NCBI RefSeq assembly: GCF_034479635.1
Contig: NZ_CP140153.1
Span: 2,115,501 to 2,179,500, forward strand
Reading direction: 5' to 3'
Length of the DNA: 64,000 nucleotides
From: Guyparkeria halophila
GTDB taxonomy: Bacteria; Pseudomonadota; Gammaproteobacteria; Halothiobacillales; Halothiobacillaceae
A program made the translations under genes and the position numbers. A model generated the notes under the pieces. It was not told the origin of the DNA. It made no database searches and was given only the letters and a program-made list of their open reading frames with translations. How positions within the stretch are numbered: position 1 is the first letter of the stretch; every line of letters begins with the position of its first letter. Positions 19,279-27,925 of the stretch are shown here, piece after piece.

Positions 19279-20169
19279 ATGCCCGCCCATCACCACCATG
19301 ACGTCACCGATGCCGCCGGCCGGGCGCTGGGGATCGGCATTGTCCTGAACCTCGCCTTCGTCGTCATCGAGGCGGTGGCCGGGGTGCTCGGGCACTCCAT
19401 GGCCCTGCTGGCGGATGCGGCGCACAATCTCGGCGACGTACTGGGGCTGCTGCTTGCCTGGGGGGCCAACCGCCTGACTCGACGCCTCGCCTCGCGCCAG
19501 TTCAGTTACGGCCTGGGCAGCAGCACACTGCTCGCCGCGCTGATCAATGGCGTCACGTTGGCGCTGGTCTCGCTATGGATCCTCTGGGAGGCCGGCATGC
19601 GGCTGGCCGATCCGCCCGCCGTCCACGGGCTGCTGGTGATCGTAGTGGCGCTCGCCGGTGTGGTGGTCAACACCGCCACCGCCTGGCTGCTCGTTTCGGG
19701 CCAGAAGCACGATCTCAACCTGCGCGGCGCCTTCCTGCACATGGCCGCCGATGCGGCCGTGTCGGTGGCCGTCGCGGTGTCCGGCCTGATCGTGCTGCTG
19801 ACCGGATTCGCGCAGGTCGATCCGCTATTGAGCATCCTGGTCAGCCTGGTCATCCTCGTCCCGGCGGTCGGCCTGGTGCGCCGCTCGCTGCAGTTGGTGC
19901 TGCACGGCGTGCCCGAGGAGGTCGATCTCGCCCAGGTCGAGCGCCATCTCGCCGCCCAGCCCGGCGTGACCGATCACCACCATCTGCATGTCTGGGCGCT
20001 GTCCACCCGCGAGACCGCGTTGAGCGTGCACCTGGTGATGCCCGATCCACCCGATGACAGCGACGCGTTCCTGCACGAACTCCAGACCGACCTGCGACAG
20101 CGCTTCGGGATCCAGCACGCCACGGTGCAGATCGAGCGGGGCAACTGTCCCTGCCCGATCGACGGCTAG
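19279..20169 (+). CDS. Cation diffusion facilitator (CDF) metal exporter
   Basis: Predicted proton-coupled exporter of Zn2+ or similar divalent metals in the inner membrane, 296 aa with six hydrophobic segments. The N-terminus is His-rich (MPAHHHHD). The binding site in the second helix reads LLADAAHNLGDVLG, and the fifth helix carries HMAAD, the paired H/D sets of ZitB/CzcD-type transporters. The C-terminal cytosolic ferredoxin-like domain (about 215-296) contains HHHLHVWAL. It starts with ATG at 19279, preceded by CTAAGG. It stands alone, 186 bp after cnoX. The exact metal is not determined. Confidence 0.92.
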   Translation: MPAHHHHDVTDAAGRALGIGIVLNLAFVVIEAVAGVLGHSMALLADAAHNLGDVLGLLLAWGANRLTRRLASRQFSYGLGSSTLLAALINGVTLALVSLWILWEAGMRLADPPAVHGLLVIVVALAGVVVNTATAWLLVSGQKHDLNLRGAFLHMAADAAVSVAVAVSGLIVLLTGFAQVDPLLSILVSLVILVPAVGLVRRSLQLVLHGVPEEVDLAQVERHLAAQPGVTDHHHLHVWALSTRETALSVHLVMPDPPDDSDAFLHELQTDLRQRFGIQHATVQIERGNCPCPIDG

Positions 20170-20175
20170 CAAACG

Positions 20176-20694
20176 TCAGCGCAGTTGCAATCGGTCGAAG
20201 AAGGCCTCCAGCGCCTCACGGGCACAGGCAGCATCCTTGTCGCCTCCCGGCGCACCGCTCACCCCGAGCGCGCCGATGGTCGAGCCGGCCGACTCGATCG
20301 CCACCGCCCCGTCGAGCACGAGAATGCCGTCGACGTGGTTCATCTCCATGCGAATGTCCTCGCGGTTGGCGCGAAAGGCCCCCGAGTCGATCCCGGCCAG
20401 AATCACCGCACGCGCCTTGTCGGTGGCGATCTGGCGGGTAAAGCGCGGCGCATGGGTCGCGCGCATCATCACCTGCGGATCGCCGGACGGATCGACCACC
20501 ACCGCGGTGACCGCATAGCCGTCCCGGGTGCAGGCGGCGACCGCCTGCTCGGCGATATCCGCGGCCAGCCCCATGCCGATCCGGTCGCTGGTGACCACGT
20601 CGCCGACACCATCCGCGTTCTCCTCGGCCGACACACCCACGGCCGCCAGCATCAACACCGGCGCCAGCACTCGTCCAATCGACACTCCCCTCAT
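20176..20694 (-). CDS. Secreted GlcG/HbpS-family (heme-binding-like) protein
   Basis: A 172-aa protein with a signal peptide (MRGVSIGRVLAPVLMLAAVG, cleavage near 'VSAEE'). The rest is one GlcG/HbpS domain (DUF336): 'ADIAEQAVAACTRDGYAVTA', then 'VVVDPSGDPQVMMRATHAP', then the Gly-rich 'GALGVSGAPGGDKDAACAREAL'. Some members bind heme; many have unknown roles. The start is ATG at 20692-20694 with GGAGG eight bases upstream. It is divergent from the DUF294 gene (74-bp gap) and convergent with the CDF gene (6-bp gap). Confidence 0.88.
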   Translation of the reverse strand: MRGVSIGRVLAPVLMLAAVGVSAEENADGVGDVVTSDRIGMGLAADIAEQAVAACTRDGYAVTAVVVDPSGDPQVMMRATHAPRFTRQIATDKARAVILAGIDSGAFRANREDIRMEMNHVDGILVLDGAVAIESAGSTIGALGVSGAPGGDKDAACAREALEAFFDRLQLR

Positions 20695-20768
20695 GGCAAA
20701 ACCTCCGCTATGGTTGGGCACAACACATGGGTTTCAGCATAGCCGTCCAGCGCAACCCCGGAGTAACC

Positions 20769-22655
20769 ATGGGCGATCCCGATCCGACCGACCTCTCAGA
20801 AGCCGCCCGCGAGGCTTTCGATGCCCTGCGCGAAATCGCGCCGTTCGACCGCATCGATCCGAGCATCCTCGCCGATGCGATGCAGGAGGGGCGCATCCGC
20901 CGGCTCGAGCAAGGCGAGGTATTGCTCGAGCCGCGCATGGGTCCGCCGGCGACGTTCTTCGTGCTGCTCTCCGGCCGCGTGGACGGCCTGGTCGAGGGCT
21001 CGGACGGTCACCCGGTCTGGTCGCTGAGCCGAGGCGACAGCTTCCCGCTGGGCGCCCTGATGGAAGACCGCCCGGTCAGCACTCGCCAGCAGGTCGCCGA
21101 ACCGGGCAAGGCCGTCACGCTGCCGGCCAAGGCCTTCGCGCAGTTGCGGCGCGAAAGCGAGGCCTTTGACGACTTCTGCACCCGGCGCATCGGCCACCTG
21201 CTCACCCGCGGGCCGGCCGCCGAGGAAATCGACGACGGGGCCGGCCCCTCCGGCGCGCTGCTCGATCCCGCCACGCCGGTCCGCGCCCGGATGGAGTCGC
21301 GCACGCTGGCGCTCGACGGGGACACGACACTCGCCCAAGCCGCTCGCGAGCTCGAGGCCCACGGCGGCGAGGCGATCCTGGTCCACCTGCCCGACGGCTT
21401 TGGCATCGCCACACTGCGGGATCTCGCCTTCCGCGGGCTGACCCGGCCGGCCGATACCACGCTCGCCGACATCGCCACACGCGACCCGGTCGGCATCGAT
21501 GCCGACACCTCGCTGCTCGAGGCGGCCGTGGCGCTGGCCGAGCACGGCTTTCATCACCTGCTGGTCACCGAGCGGGGCCGCGATGAACCGCTGGGCGTGC
21601 TGGACGAGGCCGCGCTCTATCGCGTCAATGCGATGACCCCGGGCCTGCTGCACCAGCGGATCGGCCGGGCACGAGATATCGAGGCACTGGCCGTCATCCG
21701 CCACGAGGTACCGGGCATCGTCGGCGCGCTGCTCGAATCCGGCTCGGAGTTCGCCCCGATCAGCCGGATCGTCAGCGGCATCAACGATGCGATCACCCGA
21801 CGCGTGATCGGGCTGACGTTCGAGGACGCCCCCCTGCCCGCCGAGCTGGAGTGGTGCTGGCTCACCTTCGGCAGCGAGGCGCGCTCGGAGCAGACCCTGG
21901 CCACCGACCAGGACAACGGACTGGTCTTCAGCGGGCCGATCGAGCCCCAGGCGGCCCGGGATCATCTGCTGCCATTGGCCCGCCGGGTCAACGAGGCCCT
22001 CGATCAACTGGGCTATCCGCTGTGCCCCGGCAACATCATGGCCAGCAATCCGGACCTTTGCCTATCGGTCGATGAGTGGAACAAACGCTTTCGTGACTGG
22101 ATCGACCAGGGCACGCCCGAGCACCTGCTCAAGGCCAGCATCTTCTTCGACGCACGCGGGCTGGCCGGGAGCGAATCGTTGTTCGAGCAATGGGCAAACG
22201 CCTGGCGCGAGCCGGCCAAGAAGAACAGCCGCTTCCGCCGCCAGCTTGCCGCCAACGCCCTGCGCAATCAGCCGCCACTGACCCTGTTCGGCGGCTTTCG
22301 CACCCGTTCTCGCGGCGGCCAACGCGGCATCGACATCAAGCTCGACGGCGCCACGCCATTCGTCGATGCTGCTCGTATCGAGGCACTGTCGCAGGGCTCG
22401 GCCGCCACGCGCACCGACCAGCGACTGGCCCTAGTGCCCGAACGCGCCCTGCCGGCCGAGGATCTGACCGCGGCCTACGACTTCATCCAGCGGCTGCGGC
22501 TGCGCCACCAGTACGCGCAGATCCAGCGCGGCGAGTCGCCGGACAACCTGATCGACCCGGACCGGCTCGACGGGCTCACCCAGCGATTGCTCAAGGAGTC
22601 CTTTCGCATCGCCCGCAAGTTTCAGCAGCATCTGTCCATCGCGTATCAACTCTGA
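20769..22655 (+). CDS. cNMP-binding / CBS / DUF294 nucleotidyltransferase-like regulatory protein
   Basis: A 628-aa cytoplasmic protein with four parts: a cyclic-nucleotide-binding-like domain (about 25-130), a CBS pair (about 165-295), a DUF294 nucleotidyltransferase-like domain (about 310-440) containing 'FGSEARSEQTLATDQDNG' (GS...DxD, as in GlnD), and a C-terminal DUF294 partner domain (about 480-620). Such proteins are repeatedly found beside DUF4212 plus VC_2705-type sodium symporters, as here, and probably regulate them in response to a nucleotide signal; the reaction is not established. The start is ATG at 20769 with GGAG seven bases upstream. Confidence 0.88.
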   Translation: MGDPDPTDLSEAAREAFDALREIAPFDRIDPSILADAMQEGRIRRLEQGEVLLEPRMGPPATFFVLLSGRVDGLVEGSDGHPVWSLSRGDSFPLGALMEDRPVSTRQQVAEPGKAVTLPAKAFAQLRRESEAFDDFCTRRIGHLLTRGPAAEEIDDGAGPSGALLDPATPVRARMESRTLALDGDTTLAQAARELEAHGGEAILVHLPDGFGIATLRDLAFRGLTRPADTTLADIATRDPVGIDADTSLLEAAVALAEHGFHHLLVTERGRDEPLGVLDEAALYRVNAMTPGLLHQRIGRARDIEALAVIRHEVPGIVGALLESGSEFAPISRIVSGINDAITRRVIGLTFEDAPLPAELEWCWLTFGSEARSEQTLATDQDNGLVFSGPIEPQAARDHLLPLARRVNEALDQLGYPLCPGNIMASNPDLCLSVDEWNKRFRDWIDQGTPEHLLKASIFFDARGLAGSESLFEQWANAWREPAKKNSRFRRQLAANALRNQPPLTLFGGFRTRSRGGQRGIDIKLDGATPFVDAARIEALSQGSAATRTDQRLALVPERALPAEDLTAAYDFIQRLRLRHQYAQIQRGESPDNLIDPDRLDGLTQRLLKESFRIARKFQQHLSIAYQL

Positions 22656-22772
22656 TGATGGGCGGTCAATAAACCGAGGTTCCCTTTCCCCCCACGGTTC
22701 CAGTAGGCTTACCGTGCTCCGAGGTGGGGGTGTGGTGGGGGCTTGATACCCGCCAGACCCCACCTCGGCTGG

Positions 22773-22833
22773 TAGGGAACCTCTGCACGAATGCCATGCC
22801 ACTCTGGCTTGGCATTCGTGCAGAGGTTCCCAA
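22773..22833. repeat. MITE-like hairpin element, copy B (short form)
   Basis: Perfect 22-bp inverted repeats at 22775-22796 and 22810-22831, starting GGGAACCTCTGCACGAAT, with a 13-base loop. TA precedes the left end; AA follows the right end. It is an internally shortened relative of copies A and C. It lies 50 bp before the DUF4212 gene, so it could fold in that mRNA leader and affect expression. Confidence 0.75.
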
Positions 22834-22881
22834 GGAAGACATAAAAATGTTCGGACTCAACCGAAACTCGAGGAGCCACTT

Positions 22882-23142
22882 ATGGAGCAACGTTCCAATC
22901 GCGCTAATTACTGGCGTGCCAACCTGAAGGTACTGTTCGGCTGTCTGGCCGTCTGGTTCCTGGTGTCCTACGTATTCGGCATTCTGCTGGTCGATACGCT
23001 CAACCAGATTCACCTGGGCGGTTATCCGCTGGGCTTCTGGTTCGCGCAGCAAGGCTCGATCTTCACCTTCGTGGTGCTGATCTTCTTTTACGCCTGGCGC
23101 ATGAACGCCATCGACAAGAAATTCGGCGTCGCCGAAGACTGA
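22882..23142 (+). CDS. DUF4212 small subunit of sodium:solute symporter
   Basis: An 86-aa protein with two membrane helices (about residues 17-40 and 52-73) and a charged C-terminus (MNAIDKKFGVAED). It matches the DUF4212/TIGR03647 'putative solute:sodium symporter small subunit' family and lies 21 bp upstream of the large subunit. The start is ATG at 22882 with GAGGAG seven bases upstream. It is presumed to form an inner-membrane complex with the next gene product. Confidence 0.92.
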   Translation: MEQRSNRANYWRANLKVLFGCLAVWFLVSYVFGILLVDTLNQIHLGGYPLGFWFAQQGSIFTFVVLIFFYAWRMNAIDKKFGVAED

Positions 23143-23163
23143 TAACGCAGGAGCCCAAGACAC

Positions 23164-24927
23164 ATGGAACTACAGACCCTGATTTACCTGGTGGTTGGCG
23201 CCACCTTCTTGCTTTACTTCGTCCTCGCGATCGTCGCCCGAGCCGGCACCACCAGCGAGTTCTACGTCGCCGGCAAGGGGATCAACCCTGTCCTCAACGG
23301 CATGGCAACCGCCGCCGACTGGATGTCCGCCGCGTCGTTCATCTCGATGGCGGGCCTGATCGCCTTCAACGGCTACTCGGCCTCCGCCTACCTGATGGGC
23401 TGGACCGGCGGCTACGTGCTGCTGGCGATGCTGCTCGCGCCGTACCTGCGCAAGTTCGGCAAGTTCACGGTGCCGGAATTCATCGGTGACCGCTTCTACT
23501 CGAACACCGCACGCGTTATCGCCGTCATTGCCCTGCTGGTCATCTCGCTGACCTACGTCATCGGTCAGATGAAGGGCGTCGGCGTGGCGTTCTCGCGCTT
23601 TTTGGAGACCTCGGTCGAGGTCGGCCTGTTCGCGGGCATGGGCATCGTGTTCGTCTACGCGGTACTCGGCGGCATGAAGGGGATCACCTACACGCAGATC
23701 GCGCAGTACGTGATCATGATCTTCGCCTACACCGTCCCGGCGATCTTCATCTCCCTGCAGCTGACCGGCCACTTCCTGCCGCAGACCGGCACGGGCGCCG
23801 AACTGGTCAACGGCTCGAACCAGTACCTGCTGCAGAAGCTGGACATGGTCCTGGTCGACCTGGGCTTTGCCGAGTACACCGGCACCCCGGACCTGATGAA
23901 CACCTTCCTGCTGACGCTCGCGCTGATGATCGGTACCGCCGGTCTGCCGCACGTGCTGGTGCGGTTCTTCACCGTGCCGCGTGTCCGTGACGCCCGCAAG
24001 TCCGCCGGCTGGACCCTGCTGTTCATCGCGATCCTCTACACCACCGCCCCGGCCGTGGGTGCGATGGCGATGTGGAACACGCTCAAGACCGTGCAGGACA
24101 CCGACCAGATCGGTGCACCGGAAGGCAACCTGCTCTACGCCGAGCGTCCGGACTGGATGAAGAGCTGGGAAACCACCGGCCTGCTGCAGTTCGAGGACAA
24201 GAACGGCGACGGCCGCATCCAGTACTACAACGACAAGAACGAAGACTTCGCGGCCATGGCCGAGGAAGAATTCGGCTGGGAAGGCAGCGAACTGTATGTC
24301 GATCGCGACATCATGGTGCTGGCCAACCCGGAGATCGCGAACTTGCCGAACTGGGTTATCGCGTTGATCGCCGCTGGTGGTATCGCCGCCGCGCTGTCGA
24401 CCGCTGCGGGCCTGCTGCTGGCGATCTCGTCGGCCATCTCGCACGATCTTCTCAAGGGCGTGTTCATGCCGAACATCTCCGAGAAGAACGAGCTGATGGC
24501 CGGTCGGATCTCGATGACCGTCGCGATCATCATTGCCGGCTACCTGGGCCTTAACCCGCCGGGCTTTGCCGCCCAGGTGGTGGCGCTGGCCTTCGGTCTG
24601 GCCGCAAGCTCCCTGTTCCCGGCGCTGATGATGGGGATCTTCTCCAAGCGCATGAACAAGCAGGGCGCGATCGCGGGCATGCTGGCCGGTCTGACCATCA
24701 CCCTGCTGTACATCTTCATGTACAAGGGCTGGTTCTTCATCCCGGGCACCAACCCGCTGCCGGACAACGCCGAGAACTGGCTGTTCGGCATCAACCCGAC
24801 CTCGTTCGGTGCCATCGGTGCGGCAATCAACTTCATCGTAGCGATCCTGGTCGCGAAGATGACCACTCCGCCGCCGGCAGAGATCCAGGAGCTGGTCGAG
24901 GACGTCCGCGTCCCGCGCGCCAGCTGA
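23164..24927 (+). CDS. Sodium:solute symporter, VC_2705/ActP-like subfamily
   Basis: A large inner-membrane symporter of 587 aa with about 13 hydrophobic segments. The family shows in 'AATAADWMSAASFISMAGLIAFNGY' near the N-terminus and in 'GIAAALSTAAGLLLAISSAISHDL', the Na+-site helix. Codon use is strongly biased, hinting at high expression. A soluble insertion at about residues 320-380 contains DKNGDGRIQYYNDKNED, resembling an EF-hand-type Ca2+ loop. The substrate is probably a small monocarboxylate such as acetate, but this is not shown. AGGAG lies ten bases before the ATG at 23164. The operon ends at the terminator at 24965. Confidence 0.92.
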   Translation: MELQTLIYLVVGATFLLYFVLAIVARAGTTSEFYVAGKGINPVLNGMATAADWMSAASFISMAGLIAFNGYSASAYLMGWTGGYVLLAMLLAPYLRKFGKFTVPEFIGDRFYSNTARVIAVIALLVISLTYVIGQMKGVGVAFSRFLETSVEVGLFAGMGIVFVYAVLGGMKGITYTQIAQYVIMIFAYTVPAIFISLQLTGHFLPQTGTGAELVNGSNQYLLQKLDMVLVDLGFAEYTGTPDLMNTFLLTLALMIGTAGLPHVLVRFFTVPRVRDARKSAGWTLLFIAILYTTAPAVGAMAMWNTLKTVQDTDQIGAPEGNLLYAERPDWMKSWETTGLLQFEDKNGDGRIQYYNDKNEDFAAMAEEEFGWEGSELYVDRDIMVLANPEIANLPNWVIALIAAGGIAAALSTAAGLLLAISSAISHDLLKGVFMPNISEKNELMAGRISMTVAIIIAGYLGLNPPGFAAQVVALAFGLAASSLFPALMMGIFSKRMNKQGAIAGMLAGLTITLLYIFMYKGWFFIPGTNPLPDNAENWLFGINPTSFGAIGAAINFIVAILVAKMTTPPPAEIQELVEDVRVPRAS

Positions 24928-24964
24928 TCACCCGACCGGCAACCGCCGGTCCGAACGAACAAAA

Positions 24965-24990
24965 CCCCGGGCAAGGCCCGGGGTTTTTTT
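24965..24990 (+). terminator. Rho-independent terminator after the symporter
   Basis: Eight-bp stem CCCCGGGC/GCCCGGGG (24965-24972 and 24976-24983) with a 3-base loop, followed by seven T. A run of four A on the left side could let it also serve the convergent minus-strand gene ending at 25025. Confidence 0.93.
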
Positions 24991-25024
24991 GTGTCTGCTC
25001 GGTGCCTGACGTGGGTGAGGAAGA

Positions 25025-25327
25025 TCAGCGCCCGCCGGCAATCACCCAGCCGGTAATCCCGGCAAACATCAGGATCACGCCCGCTGGCGCGAGCATCAAC
25101 AGATTCATGAACTGGAGCTTGTCCTCCTCGCTGGTGAACACGATCGGCCCGAGCCCACCGATTACGCCCACCGCCGACATGATCGCGCCGATGACCAGCA
25201 TGGCCTTTGATACCCGGGCAAAGCCGGGCTGACGCGACGGCGCCTCGAAACGGTAGGGATCACCAATACCCGGCTCGAACTCGTCGTCCGGGTGGTCGGT
25301 CGGTTTCTTCTCGGAAGGATCGGTCAT
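25025..25327 (-). CDS. Small membrane protein of unknown function
   Basis: A 100-aa protein from the ATG at 25325-25327 (MTDPSEKKPTDHPDDEFEPG). The first 45 residues are acidic and polar and would be cytoplasmic; two hydrophobic helices follow (about 43-62 and 73-95), joined by a short charged loop. AGGGTG lies upstream of the ATG. No family is recognised. The open frame reaches 25546 but that extension overlaps the divergent pepA promoter region. Confidence 0.7.
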   Translation of the reverse strand: MTDPSEKKPTDHPDDEFEPGIGDPYRFEAPSRQPGFARVSKAMLVIGAIMSAVGVIGGLGPIVFTSEEDKLQFMNLLMLAPAGVILMFAGITGWVIAGGR

Positions 25328-25573
25328 CGTGGCACCCTGGTGCAGCGTTATGGAATATCCATGCAGAGACGTTGACGTTCGACGCAGCGCCTCGGCTGGA
25401 AAACGAAATCCTAGCAGGGGCGGACCAATGCACCGAGCCTCGGCGGGCAAAAACGGGCTTTTTGCTAGACTGGCCAGCGATATTGCCGGATTGGCCCAGT
25501 TGAACCGATACCCAAACCGGCCGGGACAACCCCCGCTCCCGTTCATCGCACATCAGACACGAGGAAGAACACC

Positions 25574-27103
25574 GTGCTCGAATTCTCCGTAAAGAGTGGC
25601 GCCCCGGAAAAGCAGCGTACCGCCTGCCTGATCGTCGGCGTCTTCGAATCCCGTCGGCTGACGGCAGCGGCGGAGACCATCGACCGGGTCAGTGACGGCT
25701 TTGTCTCGGCGATCACCCGGCGTGGCGACATGGATGGTGAACTGGGGGACACCCTGCTGCTGCACGGCGTCCCCAATGTGCAGGCCGACCGGGTGATGCT
25801 CGTTGGCCTGGGCAAGGAACGCGAACTCGATACGCGCGGACTGGTCAAGGCCACCCGGGCCGCCGTCGAGGCGCTGCATCACCGCGGCACGGCCGAATGC
25901 GTCAGTCACCTTTCCGAGATCGACGTGCGCGGCGTCAGCATGGAGCAGGTGCTGCGCCAGAGCATCGTCGCCATCGACGATGCCCTGTATCGATTCGACG
26001 AACTCAAGACCGACCGGGACCTGGGGCCGCGCCGCCCGCTGCGCAAGGTGACCTTCATCCTGCCAACCCGTCGGGAGCTGATGGAGGCCGAGCGCTACGT
26101 GCGCGAAGCCACCGCCATCAGCAACGGCATGCGAATGGCCAAAAATCTCGCGAACATGCCCGCCAACCTGCTCACCCCCACCACCATGGCCGAGCACGCG
26201 CGCAAGATGACCGAGACCCACCTGCACCTGTCGGTCGAGGTGCTCGATGCCTCGCGCATGGAGTCGCTGGGGATGAACGCGCTGCTGGCGGTGGCAAAGG
26301 GAAGCAGCGAGCCGCCCAAGATGATCGTGATGGAACACATGGGGGCAGACGCCGACACCCCGCCGATCGTGCTGGTCGGCAAGGGCGTGACCTTCGACAC
26401 CGGGGGCATTTCGCTCAAGCCCGGCCCGGACATGGATCAGATGAAATTCGACATGGGCGGTGCGGCGGCCACCATTGGCGTAATGTCCGCCGTGGCGGAG
26501 ATGCAGCTGCCGATCAACGTGGTCGGCATCGTTCCCACCGTGGAAAACATGCCCGACGGCGCGGCACTCAAGCCGGGCGACGTGATCCGCAGCATGTCCG
26601 GCCAGACCATCGAGGTGCTCAATACCGACGCCGAGGGCCGACTGATCCTCTGCGATGCCCTGACCTATGCCGCGCGCTACAAGCCGGCGGCGATCGTCGA
26701 CATCGCCACCCTGACCGGGGCCGTCATCGTCGCCTTGGGTCGCCATCCGAGCGGCCTCTTGTCCAACCACGATCCCTTGGCCAAGGAACTGCTGCGGGCC
26801 GGCGAGGCGGCCAACGACCGCGCCTGGCAGCTGCCGCTGTGGGACGAATATCAGGACCAGCTCAAGAGCAATTTCGCCGACATGGCCAACATCGGCGGGC
26901 GCGAGGGCGGCAGCATCACCGCCGCCGCCTTCCTGTCACGTTTCGTCAAGGAACACCACTGGGCGCACCTCGACATCGCGGGGACGGCCTGGAAGGTCGG
27001 CGATGCCAAGGGTGCGACGGGCCGACCGGTCCCGCTGTTGGCCGAGTTCCTGATGCAGCGGGCCAGCCAGCAGCAGGACGGCAACGGCGGCGGGGCCGCC
27101 TGA
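25574..27103 (+). CDS. pepA: Leucyl aminopeptidase (M17 family)
   Basis: A cytosolic di-zinc/manganese aminopeptidase removing N-terminal residues from peptides; in E. coli PepA also binds DNA at xer sites and carAB. The protein is 509 aa, close to the family's 503. The hallmark NTDAEGRL is at residues 350-357; 'VGKGVTFDTGGISLKPG' and 'DMGGAAATIG' carry further metal and catalytic residues. The start is GTG at 25574 with GAGGAA upstream. It is a single gene, closed by a terminator at 27129, whereas in many relatives holC and valS follow. Confidence 0.95.
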   Translation: MLEFSVKSGAPEKQRTACLIVGVFESRRLTAAAETIDRVSDGFVSAITRRGDMDGELGDTLLLHGVPNVQADRVMLVGLGKERELDTRGLVKATRAAVEALHHRGTAECVSHLSEIDVRGVSMEQVLRQSIVAIDDALYRFDELKTDRDLGPRRPLRKVTFILPTRRELMEAERYVREATAISNGMRMAKNLANMPANLLTPTTMAEHARKMTETHLHLSVEVLDASRMESLGMNALLAVAKGSSEPPKMIVMEHMGADADTPPIVLVGKGVTFDTGGISLKPGPDMDQMKFDMGGAAATIGVMSAVAEMQLPINVVGIVPTVENMPDGAALKPGDVIRSMSGQTIEVLNTDAEGRLILCDALTYAARYKPAAIVDIATLTGAVIVALGRHPSGLLSNHDPLAKELLRAGEAANDRAWQLPLWDEYQDQLKSNFADMANIGGREGGSITAAAFLSRFVKEHHWAHLDIAGTAWKVGDAKGATGRPVPLLAEFLMQRASQQQDGNGGGAA

Positions 27104-27128
27104 ACCCGACAAGGCCCGCCAGACGCAG

Positions 27129-27168
27129 AACGCCCCCGGCATGGACACGCCATGACCGGGGGCGTTTC
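27129..27168 (+). terminator. Terminator after pepA
   Basis: Stem AACGCCCCCGG/CCGGGGGCGTT (27129-27139 and 27156-27166), extended inside by CATGG/CCATG, then TTTCGTTT. It also faces the 3' end of the convergent MarR gene. Confidence 0.85.
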
Positions 27169-27212
27169 GTTTCCGCCGAGAAAATCGTAGCCAGCGGCGC
27201 GGCCGGGAAAGC

Positions 27213-27734
27213 TCAGCCCTCGGCCGCGGCCCGCTCGAGGTTACGTCGGCGCTGCTGACGCTTCTTTTCCGGCAGGTTATCGAACAAGCGATCGCGCAAG
27301 GCGATGAAAAACCGCTCCACGTCCGGGATGCTCACGCCCGGCACATCGATCTCGGCAAAGGTACGGGCATAGAGCTTCTCGGCGCTGGCGCGAATCTCGT
27401 CGATCAGCGGCAATGCACGCTCGGTCAGACGGATGATCTTGCAGCGACGGTCCGTGCCGCACTGGACCCGCTCGACCCATTCGTCACGCGACAATCGGTC
27501 GATCATCGCGACCAGCGAGGGTCCCTCGATACCCAGCTCCTCGGCCAGTTCCGACTGGATCAACCCCTCCGGGTACAGCGACAGAATGGCCATGGTGCGC
27601 CACTTGGCCTGGCTCAGACCGTGATGGGAAAGCTCGTGATCGAGCAACTGGCGCCAGAGTTGGTCAACACGGTGCAGCAGCACCGGCACGCGATCCTCGG
27701 CACAGATGTCGAATTCCGTTTTCGTATCGGTCAT
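27213..27734 (-). CDS. MarR-family transcriptional regulator
   Basis: A 173-aa winged-helix regulator. The core runs from 'LLHRVDQLWRQLLDHELSHHG' through the recognition region 'GLIQSELAEELGIEGPSLVAMIDRLSRDEWVERV' and the wing 'DRRCKIIRLTERALPLIDEI'. SlyA/MarR proteins usually repress adjacent or efflux genes and respond to phenolic ligands. No target is obvious here: the neighbours are pepA (convergent) and rpoS (same strand, downstream end facing it). The start is ATG at 27732-27734 with AAGGGG seven bases upstream. Confidence 0.88.
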   Translation of the reverse strand: MTDTKTEFDICAEDRVPVLLHRVDQLWRQLLDHELSHHGLSQAKWRTMAILSLYPEGLIQSELAEELGIEGPSLVAMIDRLSRDEWVERVQCGTDRRCKIIRLTERALPLIDEIRASAEKLYARTFAEIDVPGVSIPDVERFFIALRDRLFDNLPEKKRQQRRRNLERAAAEG

Positions 27735-27850
27735 GCGAAGCCCCTTGGTTACCTCGCCGATCTCGTTCAACCGGCATCAGCCCGTATTTTGCCAGCCCCG
27801 CCGACGACCTCCAACTATTAGCCAGTCAATACATCGCCCTGCCCAGATAC

Positions 27851-27886
27851 AAAAAGACCGCCCACGGCCAGACGGCCGGGGCGGTC
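27851..27886 (-). terminator. Terminator after rpoS
   Basis: Stem GACCGCCC/GGGCGGTC (27856-27863 and 27879-27886), with further GC pairing in the loop, followed on the minus strand by TTTTT (27851-27855). It lies 40 bp downstream of the rpoS stop. Confidence 0.9.
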
Positions 27887-27925
27887 AGGATCACGGAGCG
27901 GCGCCGGATCAGGCGCAAGATGTTG

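Noticed and set aside
22677-22690. GAGGTTCCCT resembling the tip of the hairpin repeats
   Set aside because: Only ten bases match and no partner arm is found nearby; may be chance or a decayed remnant.
23170-24444. 424-codon minus-strand frame within the symporter gene
   Set aside because: His/Gln/Gly-rich antisense shadow of a strongly codon-biased gene.
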